Source: a candidate division WWE3 bacterium
GTDB taxonomy: Bacteria; Patescibacteriota; 4484-211; JAGQKX01
Reading direction: 5' to 3'
Assembly: GCA_020429905.1 (NCBI GenBank)
Contig: JAGQKX010000009.1
Location: 1-12,400 of the forward strand
Length of the DNA: 12,400 bases
This document shows, one piece after another, positions 1-6,100 of the stretch (positions are counted from its first letter, which is position 1; each line of letters opens with the position of its first letter). The notes beneath the pieces are model-generated. The model did not search any database and was not told the DNA's origin. It saw only the letters and a program-made list of their open reading frames with translations. The translations under genes were made by a program, and so were the position numbers.

Positions 1-207
1 GTAGGTATACAGTCGTGAATCTTTTCTCATAATTCCTAAAGGGATGATCATTACCAACGGGTACATAAAAATTCTTTGGTACCAGCATAACGTGCACGGA
101 GGCCAGTGTAAGATTTCGCTAAAATACAGGCTAACTACTGAGGCTACGAGGGCTTGAAGCCAAGCAAGATAATAGTACAACTTAGGTGTGATTTTTTCAG
201 CTAACAT
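1..207 (-). CDS. DsbB/BdbC-family disulfide bond formation protein, N-terminal part
   Basis: The gene runs off the left edge; 69 codons are visible, starting at ATG 207-205. The product begins with a short polar stretch, a membrane segment at about residues 11-29, then a Cys-x-x-Cys motif (CTLC, Cys38 and Cys41) inside the context HWPPCTLCWYQRIFMYP, and a second hydrophobic segment at about 45-60. This arrangement of a CxxC just before the second helix, followed by W-Y-Q-R, is characteristic of the DsbB/BdbC family of quinone-linked membrane proteins that reoxidise thiol-disulfide oxidoreductases outside the cytoplasm. The second cysteine pair would lie beyond the edge. A TGn-extended -10 box lies 7 nt before the ATG and no Shine-Dalgarno sequence is visible, so the transcript is probably leaderless. 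The exported four-Cys protein at 10224-10943 is a possible client of such a pathway. Identification is confident; completeness cannot be judged. Confidence 0.88.
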   Translation of the reverse strand, partial: MLAEKITPKLYYYLAWLQALVASVVSLYFSEILHWPPCTLCWYQRIFMYPLVMIIPLGIMRKDSRLYTY

Positions 208-214
208 GGTAACT

Positions 215-223
215 ATTATACCA
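215..223 (-). promoter_or_regulatory. Extended -10 promoter of the DsbB-like gene
   Basis: On the minus strand the sequence TGGTATAAT carries a perfect -10 hexamer (215-220) with the TGn extension (221-223). The start codon at 207 lies 7 nt downstream, so transcription would begin at or next to the A of the ATG. No good -35 hexamer is visible, as is common for extended -10 promoters. Confidence 0.6.
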
Positions 224-303
224 ATCATCTTAAAATAGTTTGAAGTATTCATAAGTACTTGATTTCATTTGGTATCCCTCAACATGATCAGTGATATCAA
301 TCG

Positions 304-332
304 TTGACGATAACTATGAACTTTCGTAAGCT
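304..332 (+). promoter_or_regulatory. Possible promoter of the riboswitch transcript
   Basis: TTGACG at 304-309 is five of six to the -35 consensus and is followed after exactly 17 nt by TAAGCT at 327-332, a poor -10. A TSS would fall near 339, just before the conserved riboswitch core but inside the palindrome at 333-344. The -35 sits inside an inverted repeat (ATCGT-TG-ACGAT, 300-311). The call is tentative because of the weak -10; no better-placed promoter was found in 230-330. Confidence 0.3.
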
Positions 333-506
333 CACAATATTGTGGTGATTGGTGAAGTTGGTGGAAACCCAACACTGTCGCGCAACGGTGATTTTGTTCT
401 AGGCAAATAAGTCCGGTCCCGTTACCACAACTATAAGGCTCGCGTCTCGGCCGACATGATTTTTAATCATTCCCAACGCGAACAAGAAAGTGATCAGGGA
501 GGTGAT
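333..506 (+). promoter_or_regulatory. Cobalamin (B12) riboswitch
   Basis: The leader of the DUF4430 gene contains the conserved core of cobalamin riboswitches: GGTGAAGTTGGTGGAAACC with a GTTGG/CCAAC stem (357-361/369-373), then CACTGTCGCGCAACGGTGA (373-391), and AAGTCCGG (409-416), in the expected order and spacing. Peripheral elements seen are a 12-bp palindrome CACAATATTGTG (333-344), a helix TCGCGT/ACGCGA (440-445/476-481) and within it a hairpin ATGATT-TTT-AATCAT (456-470). Bases 466-474 can instead pair with the ribosome binding site 497-506, which suggests translational control. The family is known to bind adenosyl- or methyl-type cobalamins and usually shuts off uptake or synthesis genes when B12 is plentiful. 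The exact 5' end is uncertain. Confidence 0.88.
497..506 (+). promoter_or_regulatory. Strong Shine-Dalgarno of the DUF4430 gene
   Basis: GGGAGGTGAT is a near-complete complement of the 16S rRNA 3' end and lies 4 nt before ATG 511. It fixes the start at 511 rather than at the in-frame GTG at 490, which would place the site inside the coding region. Confidence 0.85.
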
Positions 507-510
507 ACGT

Positions 511-948
511 ATGAAAAATAATCTTATGACAAAAGTGCTCTATGCAGTTACTGGACTAGCGCTTATGGTGGGTGGCTTAGTTGCCTATCAACAATATCAA
601 TCAATAACCGCACAGCCAGCCCCGCAGGACACCTCGTCGAAAGAACTAGTGGTGTCTGATGAATCTGCTCAAACAACCGCCGAAGATGGGAAGGTGGCGG
701 GAGAACAACAAACGACTATTCAGTACATGGGTGTAAACGGTAAAGATGCGATGGAACTACTGAAAGAAAACGCAACCGTAGTCACCAAAGATTCCAGTTT
801 TGGTGAATATGTCGATTCGATTAATGGGATACAAGGCGGTACTGATAGTAAGTATTGGATATTCTATGTAAACGATCAAATGTCGCAAGTTGGGGCAGCT
901 GATTATAAGACACAGGAGGGAGATCTTATTGAATGGCGGTTCGAATAA
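511..948 (+). CDS. Membrane-anchored DUF4430 (transcobalamin C-terminal-like) protein
   Basis: A 145-residue protein with a short basic N-terminus and a hydrophobic segment at about residues 8-26 (signal anchor or uncleaved signal), a Ser/Thr/Gln/Asp-rich linker (about 30-68), and a C-terminal domain from about 69 to 145. The domain has the hallmarks of DUF4430: G-E-Y-V-x-S-I-N-G, Y-W-x-F-Y-V-N-D, V-G-A-A-D-Y and a final G-D-L-I-E-W-R-F-E. In animal transcobalamin/intrinsic factor the equivalent beta domain covers one face of bound cobalamin, and bacterial copies are extracellular and often linked to B12 uptake. Here the link is direct, because a cobalamin riboswitch precedes the gene. It is a single-gene unit, ended by an intrinsic terminator. 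A role in capturing cobalamin or a related corrinoid at the surface is inferred, not shown. An upstream in-frame GTG at 490 is rejected because of the Shine-Dalgarno position. Confidence 0.88.
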   Translation: MKNNLMTKVLYAVTGLALMVGGLVAYQQYQSITAQPAPQDTSSKELVVSDESAQTTAEDGKVAGEQQTTIQYMGVNGKDAMELLKENATVVTKDSSFGEYVDSINGIQGGTDSKYWIFYVNDQMSQVGAADYKTQEGDLIEWRFE

Positions 949-961
949 TGCTGTTCAGATC

Positions 962-1006
962 AGAAACGGCAGCGGATCCTTTTGATATAGCTGTCGTTTC
1001 TTTTTG
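962..1006 (+). terminator. Intrinsic terminator after the DUF4430 gene
   Basis: AGAAACGGCAGC (962-973) pairs with GCTGTCGTTTCT (990-1001), 12 bp with one G-U pair and a 16-nt loop, and runs directly into a T-rich tract (1000-1005). It lies 13 nt after the stop codon. In the other direction there is no T tract, so it acts on the plus strand only. Confidence 0.85.
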
Positions 1007-1007
1007 T

Positions 1008-1619
1008 TTAAAAGAGCCCGACTTGTTTTTCTTGAGGAACTTCTGCTTGCGAATACCTAAAATCGATGGGTATTTTTTGTACAGAATTCCAATCATCTTT
1101 GTAGTTAATGTATCCATTTTGTAACCCAAAATCATACAGCTGAGTCGTTAATCGTACATCGGCCTCACAATAATGCTGCAATTTAGCTAAACTTTCAGGG
1201 TCACCTGCTCGCCAGTAGGCCACTGCGTTTGTACCAACATCCGTTTTTGCTTCTCCTAGGGTATTTTGAACCGCGTTATCGAGTTTGATTCTTCGGCCGA
1301 TTACTTTTCTAATCTCATCAAGAATGTCAAAATGAGGTAATGAAGAAAGATCAAAATATGCATACGGTTGGAGCACCGGCACATCGAAACTGATCGTGTT
1401 GTAGCCAATAACGCGATCGGCTTTCTGAAAATCTTGCCACATTGCATCTAAGTCTTTTTCCCAATAACTAACCATATTTCCTGATAATTCCTGATAATCG
1501 TCATCGATTTCACGTGCATATACTGAGACCACAGATATCTTTAAATTTTCAGGCTTTCGGTCTGGAACCTCATGAAAAAGGTATTGGGTTTCGACGTCGA
1601 AAATAATTTCTTTATACAT
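1008..1619 (-). CDS. Predicted DEDDy-type 3'-5' exonuclease (RNase H fold)
   Basis: A 203-residue protein with the exonuclease motifs in order: Exo I F-D-V-E (Asp8, Glu10), Exo II G-Y-N-T-I-S-F-D (Asn74, Asp79), and Exo III Y-C-E-A-D (Tyr150, Asp154), the Y-x3-D spacing of the DEDDy class. It resembles the compact YprB-like/RNase_H_2 proteins more than a DNA polymerase proofreading domain, and has no polymerase or helicase part. The expected activity is metal-dependent hydrolysis of single-stranded DNA or RNA ends; the substrate cannot be told. The last five residues, QVGLF, resemble the pentapeptide used to bind the DNA sliding clamp. The start codon lies 3 nt after the YibE/F stop with no Shine-Dalgarno sequence, so translation is probably coupled to that gene. 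Confidence 0.8.
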   Translation of the reverse strand: MYKEIIFDVETQYLFHEVPDRKPENLKISVVSVYAREIDDDYQELSGNMVSYWEKDLDAMWQDFQKADRVIGYNTISFDVPVLQPYAYFDLSSLPHFDILDEIRKVIGRRIKLDNAVQNTLGEAKTDVGTNAVAYWRAGDPESLAKLQHYCEADVRLTTQLYDFGLQNGYINYKDDWNSVQKIPIDFRYSQAEVPQEKQVGLF

Positions 1620-1622
1620 AAA

Positions 1623-2810
1623 CTAGTGAGCGTGGGTATGAGAAGGTGAATCGGATCCTACGCCTGTTTTATTATAAATATAAACGGCTAAGAGTGTCGT
1701 GATTGGTACCGCGATGATAATACCGATAGTTCCCACAAGAGTGCGTATGATTTCTTCGGCAACAATTTCTTGATTCACAATATAACTAAAAGGTTGCGGA
1801 TTATCGATAAACAAAAGTAATAATGGTAGCGCAGCACCGGTATAAACCAAAATGAGTGTATTGATGAGGGAAGAAATATGGTCTCTGCCAACCGCCATCC
1901 CGCGTTGAATAAGTTCTGTCTGTGACATTTTAGGATTGGCTGCTTTGAGTTGATGTACGATGGATGCTTGAGAGATAGTAATATCGTCTAGAATTCCCAA
2001 CGCTCCGATAATGATTCCCGCAAGTAACAATCCTTTCATATTAATGTGTTCGCCTTGAAAGATCTTAAGATATTGTGCTTCATCAGATGCGAGTCCTGTG
2101 AGATGTCCGGTTGTAATAAACAGTTGGGCCAGTACACCGGTCACGATAAGGGCGATAATCGTTCCCCCGATGGAAATGGTTGTCTTTTTGTTAATGCCAT
2201 GAGACAGATAAAAAGTTACGGGGATAATCATGATCGACCCAAGGATGGCTATCATCACCGGATCTTTTCCGAGCAATAGTTGGGGTAAAACAAATTCTAC
2301 GATAACCAAAAACGAATATGCCATACCAATGAGCGAAGTAAGCCCCCAGATTTTTCCGATAAGGATTGACAAGACAATGAATAGGATTAATAGGTACAGA
2401 AGTACTGGTCGCCGTACAAAATCTGTAATGAAATATATTGGTGTTCCCTCAGTATCGGTTTGTTCGCTGACGACGACGACATCACCTGTTTTATATTTAA
2501 CAACGGAAGCAAGCGGGATTTTCCCGTTTTCGATCATTATTTCTTGAGCCGTGTTGTCTCCCGTAAGCACCTCCAGTTTTAACTCCTGATACAGTTGTCT
2601 CGACTGATCTTCAAAGGTTATTTCTTCCTCTTTAGTAACCTCAATCACTTTAGCCTCAAAAAAAGTTTCAATTCCCGTCTGAGTCATGGTCTCTTGGGCA
2701 AAAACGATTGACTGCGCGCTAAGTTGAGTGAAAAAAATAAATCCAATTAAAATGAAGAATAGCTGAATTAGGTTGTGTTTCATGATCTTAATGATATGGA
2801 TGAGTCTCAT
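1623..2810 (-). CDS. YibE/F family multi-pass membrane protein
   Basis: A 395-residue protein with an N-terminal signal-like hydrophobic helix, an extracytoplasmic beta-rich region of about 90 residues (typical of YibE/F, with K-T-G-D-V-V-V-V near its end), and then about seven or eight membrane segments. Conserved-looking loop elements include A-L-G-I-L-D-D-I-T-I-S-Q and G-R-D-H-I-S-S-L-I-N-T near the C-terminal third, both typical of the family. The tail is His-rich (S-H-T-H-A-H). No biochemical function is established for this family; transport is the usual guess. Two starts are possible: ATG 2810 (given here) and ATG 2783, 27 nt downstream. The second leaves a classical signal peptide beginning MKHNLIQLFF and fits a possible promoter (TTGCGT, 17 nt, TACTGT at 2836-2841/2813-2818) whose TSS would fall near 2806. 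Neither has a clear Shine-Dalgarno sequence. Confidence 0.85.
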   Translation of the reverse strand: MRLIHIIKIMKHNLIQLFFILIGFIFFTQLSAQSIVFAQETMTQTGIETFFEAKVIEVTKEEEITFEDQSRQLYQELKLEVLTGDNTAQEIMIENGKIPLASVVKYKTGDVVVVSEQTDTEGTPIYFITDFVRRPVLLYLLILFIVLSILIGKIWGLTSLIGMAYSFLVIVEFVLPQLLLGKDPVMIAILGSIMIIPVTFYLSHGINKKTTISIGGTIIALIVTGVLAQLFITTGHLTGLASDEAQYLKIFQGEHINMKGLLLAGIIIGALGILDDITISQASIVHQLKAANPKMSQTELIQRGMAVGRDHISSLINTLILVYTGAALPLLLLFIDNPQPFSYIVNQEIVAEEIIRTLVGTIGIIIAVPITTLLAVYIYNKTGVGSDSPSHTHAH

Positions 2811-2852
2811 TTACAGTAGCGTATTTATTGAAATAACGCAACAAGGTCAGAG

Positions 2853-2884
2853 AGGAGGGAGATGGCTCTCCCTCCTTCTTTTTT
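2853..2884 (+). terminator. Strong hairpin with plus-strand T tract downstream of the UbiA gene
   Basis: AGGAGGGAGA (2853-2862) and TCTCCCTCCT (2867-2876) form a perfect 10-bp stem with a TGGC loop, followed on the plus strand by TTCTTTTTT, which overlaps the stop codon of the minus-strand UbiA gene. As a plus-strand element it is a textbook intrinsic terminator, yet no plus-strand gene lies nearby. Read on the minus strand the same stem is followed only by CTCTGACCTTGTT, so it may terminate UbiA transcripts weakly. Confidence 0.6.
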
Positions 2885-3707
2885 ATGCACTCACGAGCAC
2901 GATTAAAAACCAAACAAAAAAAGCCATTTTCATCATGCCGCTTGTCTTTTCTAGTGTTTTTGTACACGTTGTTCGAGCAACACGAATCATACTGAAAATG
3001 GTTACCGTTACAGGGATCAACGCGAGTAGTGCGTAATCGAACCCATATGAGACAGTGGGGCAAAGTATTGCTCCTACTGTACAAACGGCCAGAATCTCAA
3101 ACGCAATACGGGTGCGTTTTGGGCCTAGGACCACAGCAGTTTTTTGACAGTTTCCTTGAGTATCACCATCAATATCTGCTAGGTCTTTGACCAACTCTCT
3201 AGCCAAAATTCCGAAGAATACAACAATTGCCAATGGAATTCCTGCTTTCCAATTGCCACCAGCGGTGGCTCCAAACAATGGGACAAGAGCAGAAATACCA
3301 GCAACGGTGAGATTGCTGACAAACACAGTACACTTAAGGCTGGTAGCGTAGAGTGCTAGGGTTAGAGTGACGATGATTGAAATCGAGAATAACCCATGGT
3401 CAAGCAAAATAGAGATACCATTTCCGATACAGAATAGGGCTACTGCCAGTATAGTAGCTTGTCTATAGGAAAGGTCGCCATGAGGGATTGGCCTCCATGG
3501 CTTGTTTACCAGGTCGATGTTTCGGTCATACACATCGTTTACTGTATTTCCAGCGCCTTGAATACAAAGCACTGCAAGAGCAGCTAAAACGATGGACCAC
3601 CAATCATTCGCACCGGCTACATATCCACCCAGTATTGTCGCCAAAACACCACTCAATGTAGTTCCTGGCCTGACAAGGCGGATAACTCCCCGAGGAACGT
3701 TTCTCAT
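2883..3707 (-). CDS. UbiA-family prenyltransferase
   Basis: A 274-residue integral membrane protein. The first aspartate-rich motif N-D-V-Y-D-R-N-I-D (57-65) is followed by L-V-N-K-P-W-R-P-I-P-H-G, and the second is K-D-L-A-D-I-D-G-D (174-182); these two motifs bind the Mg-diphosphate of the prenyl donor. Eight or nine hydrophobic helices surround them. The sequence after motif 1 (N-K-P-x-R-P-I-P-x-G) resembles the digeranylgeranylglyceryl-phosphate synthase/geranylgeranyltransferase branch at least as much as the UbiA/MenA quinone branch, but the acceptor cannot be assigned: quinone ring, chlorin/heme or glycerol phosphate are all possible. A clear Shine-Dalgarno sequence (GAGGAGG) lies 4 nt before ATG 3707. 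The gene has its own promoter and is divergent from the fusion gene at 3836. Confidence 0.85.
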   Translation of the reverse strand: MRNVPRGVIRLVRPGTTLSGVLATILGGYVAGANDWWSIVLAALAVLCIQGAGNTVNDVYDRNIDLVNKPWRPIPHGDLSYRQATILAVALFCIGNGISILLDHGLFSISIIVTLTLALYATSLKCTVFVSNLTVAGISALVPLFGATAGGNWKAGIPLAIVVFFGILARELVKDLADIDGDTQGNCQKTAVVLGPKRTRIAFEILAVCTVGAILCPTVSYGFDYALLALIPVTVTIFSMIRVARTTCTKTLEKTSGMMKMAFFVWFLIVLVSA

Positions 3708-3722
3708 GTCTCCTCCTCTGTT

Positions 3723-3763
3723 GGACCCAACGGTCCTTACTCAAAGTGCATGAAGTGATTATA
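3723..3763 (-). promoter_or_regulatory. Promoter and leader hairpin of the UbiA gene
   Basis: A perfect TATAAT on the minus strand (3758-3763) lies about 50 nt upstream of ATG 3707; its -35 region is poor. The short leader contains a 5-bp hairpin, GGACC-GTTG-GGTCC (3736-3723), just upstream of the Shine-Dalgarno sequence. Confidence 0.5.
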
Positions 3764-3793
3764 CCGTATGCGAAATTGTATGGGTTATTTTGT

Positions 3794-3823
3794 TTGTCTG
3801 AAGGACGCAGTTAATGCTATAAC
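3794..3823 (+). promoter_or_regulatory. Promoter of the RdgB-IMPDH fusion gene
   Basis: TTGTCT (3794-3799), an 18-nt spacer ending in the TGC extension, and TATAAC (3818-3823). Transcription would begin near 3830, giving a leader of about six nucleotides before ATG 3836. No Shine-Dalgarno sequence is present, so initiation is leaderless or nearly so. Confidence 0.55.
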
Positions 3824-3835
3824 TATAAATGCCAC

Positions 3836-6094
3836 ATGCCTCGAATCAACAATGATCAACAACCTAATGTTATCAATTGCATTCAATCCGTTGAAGAAAA
3901 AAGATCCAATATTCTCGAAATTGCCACCACAAACAAAAATAAATTAGCCGAGTTTCAACGAATTTTCTCCGAATATACTGTCGTGGGAGTTAAGTTATCT
4001 GTTGATGAAATTCAATCGCTTGATCCCTATGAGGTCGTAAGGGAAAAAGCGAAAGTAGCCTGGCAACAGAATGGTTGTAATCCAGTCTTAGTGGAAGATA
4101 CATCGCTCGAAATCAGAGGGTTGGCTGATAGACCCGGTGTGTATGTGAACGATTTTTTCAGCGAGGTAGAAATACGTAGATTGGCGGCGGAAAAATGGTT
4201 AAAAGATGCTGATCGGAGAGCGGTTGCTCGAGTATTATTGGCTATTTATGATGGGGTTGAAGCGCATATTTTTGAAGGTACCGTCGACGGTTCGATTTCT
4301 GAAGACCTTAGAGGAACTAATGGTTTTGGTTGGGATGATTTTTTTATTCCAGCTGGTCAACCAAACAGTGAGTCCAAAACGTTTGCGGAGATGACTGACG
4401 ATGAAAAGGATACGTATTCGATGAGAAACAAAGCAGCACATGCATTTAGAAATTCAAATCTAAAGCTTGCCGAACTGGTATATGAATTACCCGAACCACT
4501 TGATTCTGAAATGCTTCGAGTTCAAACTGGGTCATTGGGCGATAGCGGAGCTGTCGATTTTGCTTTTAGACTAGAGGGCATTGAAGATAATAACACGCCT
4601 AATGCTAATTTTGAGGCTACTGCCTATACTCCGATTATCAAAGAGCAGAACGATTTCTATCGCCGCTATGTATTGACCCGAGATTCCGCCAGTCTCGGAG
4701 TAGTGGTAACAGATGTAGACCGGGCGAAGAGTCTTACCTACCAAAACGGGGAGCCGCGTATTTGGCAGATGGGCCCACAACGGCGCCGTTTAGCACTCGC
4801 GCAACGTGCTGAATATTGGCTTCGTAATATTCAACCCGACGTATTAACTACGCTCGAAAAATTAGAAAATGGAACCGCAACAATCCCGCAGCGTTCGAAT
4901 CGGAAATCTGTCACCGTAGAACATATGCTAAAAATGATTGACGAAGTTCCACTAGAAGCACACGCGCTAAAGGAACTTGGGTATAAAAAACTATCTTCAA
5001 CTCAGAAAGTAAGCCGGACAACGGGGGCACAGTTTGGTCTTTTTAACAAAATCGGCAAACATTATCGTTCGTTCTTGGGTATTGGATCTATGCCGGCAAT
5101 ATCCGGATGGAGAGATGTGATCGTGACTTCGATTGTTGGCAATATGCCCGTCTTTATTTCACGAAACAATATTTTTGCCGAAAACGAATCGTTGCGGATT
5201 TCGCTAGTGAGCCAAGTACAAAAGGTGATTGACTCACTTGCTGTTGACGACATTCACAAACAACGTCTCCGTCAAAATATTGGAGTTGCAATAGGAGCAA
5301 GTGATGTTTCCTTAGAAATCGAACGCGTAAATAAATTTGTAAAACAGGGTGTGAAAATGTTTAGGATCTACACGATCAATAGTGATCCACGTGTCATTGA
5401 GGTCGCTTCGGGATTGCGTCGTGAATTTGGAGACGAAATTGAAATTTTTGCCGGTCAAATAGCAGATAAGAAGCAGGCAAAGAGGCTGATTGATGAAGCT
5501 CGAGTAGACGGATTGATCTTTGGACATGGTGGCGGGCGGCAATGCACATCGGCGGTAAATGGGATGGCGATTACTACGTTGGAAGAAATTTATGCCGTAG
5601 TGACGGATTCCTATTTTAACGATGTTTCTGTTATTGCCGAAGGTGGAGTAGGTAAAAATATCGGTCCGTTGCTGATACTGGGTGTGGATGCGGTCCTGTA
5701 TAGTCAGCAACTGGCTCGCGGCACGATAGAGTGCGGTGGGGTTTTTTTGCAAGACCGAGAGGGTGATTTTGGACAACCATATCACGGCAGTGCGAGTGCT
5801 CCGACCATGATTATTGAGGCTGCAAATGAACGTTTAAAAGATGCCCGCCTTACGAAATCAGGAAGGACGAAAGTACCAGAAGGAAAGCCTGGATTCCTAA
5901 AATACACTGAGAAAGCCAATTCAATGACTTTCTGGATTGATGAATTCAGACACCACTTGGCCCGAACACTTGCTGATATAGGAGTAAAAGATATTGCAGA
6001 AATGCGAACGTTTCTGTCTGAAAACGATGAAGAACTATTACGTGTGGTATCTTCTGGAGCGGCGAGTATTGCCCAAGCATATGGGGCTTCTTAA
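3836..6094 (+). CDS. Fusion: HAM1/RdgB-like NTP pyrophosphatase plus IMP dehydrogenase/GMP reductase-like domain
   Basis: A 752-residue protein in one uninterrupted frame. Residues about 26-215 are a HAM1/RdgB (ITPA-type) domain: T-T-N-K-N-K (31-36), E-D-T-S-L-E (87-92, catalytic Asp88), R-G-T-N-G-F-G-W-D (159-167) and T-F-A-E-M-T-x-x-E-K (182-191). This family cleaves ITP, dITP and XTP to the monophosphate. The usual S-H-R base-selecting motif reads S-M-R (195-197). Residues about 230-400 are not recognised. Residues about 410-752 follow the IMPDH/GMP reductase barrel: G-V-A-I-G (483-487), the loop with the catalytic-type cysteine G-G-G-R-Q-C-T-S (Cys570), A-E-G-G-V-G (601-606), G-V-D-A-V (616-620), and the C-terminal Y-H-G-S plus V-P-E-G-K-P-G (680-686). 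No CBS domains are seen. The Asp of the IMPDH I-D-T motif appears replaced by Tyr512. The two activities meet at IMP and XMP. Domain identities are confident; activity of either half is not. Confidence 0.85.
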   Translation: MPRINNDQQPNVINCIQSVEEKRSNILEIATTNKNKLAEFQRIFSEYTVVGVKLSVDEIQSLDPYEVVREKAKVAWQQNGCNPVLVEDTSLEIRGLADRPGVYVNDFFSEVEIRRLAAEKWLKDADRRAVARVLLAIYDGVEAHIFEGTVDGSISEDLRGTNGFGWDDFFIPAGQPNSESKTFAEMTDDEKDTYSMRNKAAHAFRNSNLKLAELVYELPEPLDSEMLRVQTGSLGDSGAVDFAFRLEGIEDNNTPNANFEATAYTPIIKEQNDFYRRYVLTRDSASLGVVVTDVDRAKSLTYQNGEPRIWQMGPQRRRLALAQRAEYWLRNIQPDVLTTLEKLENGTATIPQRSNRKSVTVEHMLKMIDEVPLEAHALKELGYKKLSSTQKVSRTTGAQFGLFNKIGKHYRSFLGIGSMPAISGWRDVIVTSIVGNMPVFISRNNIFAENESLRISLVSQVQKVIDSLAVDDIHKQRLRQNIGVAIGASDVSLEIERVNKFVKQGVKMFRIYTINSDPRVIEVASGLRREFGDEIEIFAGQIADKKQAKRLIDEARVDGLIFGHGGGRQCTSAVNGMAITTLEEIYAVVTDSYFNDVSVIAEGGVGKNIGPLLILGVDAVLYSQQLARGTIECGGVFLQDREGDFGQPYHGSASAPTMIIEAANERLKDARLTKSGRTKVPEGKPGFLKYTEKANSMTFWIDEFRHHLARTLADIGVKDIAEMRTFLSENDEELLRVVSSGAASIAQAYGAS

Positions 6095-6100
6095 TTTTTT

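Noticed and set aside
490..510. GTG at 490 as the start of the DUF4430 gene
   Set aside because: The near-perfect Shine-Dalgarno sequence at 497-506 would then be coding; ATG 511 has ideal spacing and gives a clean signal anchor.
5312..5785. 157-codon open frame on the minus strand inside the fusion gene
   Set aside because: It lies fully antisense to the conserved IMPDH-like barrel, has no ribosome binding site and its product resembles no protein; it is a shadow of the real gene.
6070..6100. Terminator after the fusion gene
   Set aside because: A TTTTTT run follows the stop, but only 4-bp stems (AAGC/GCTT or GCCC/GGGC) can form before it, too weak to call.
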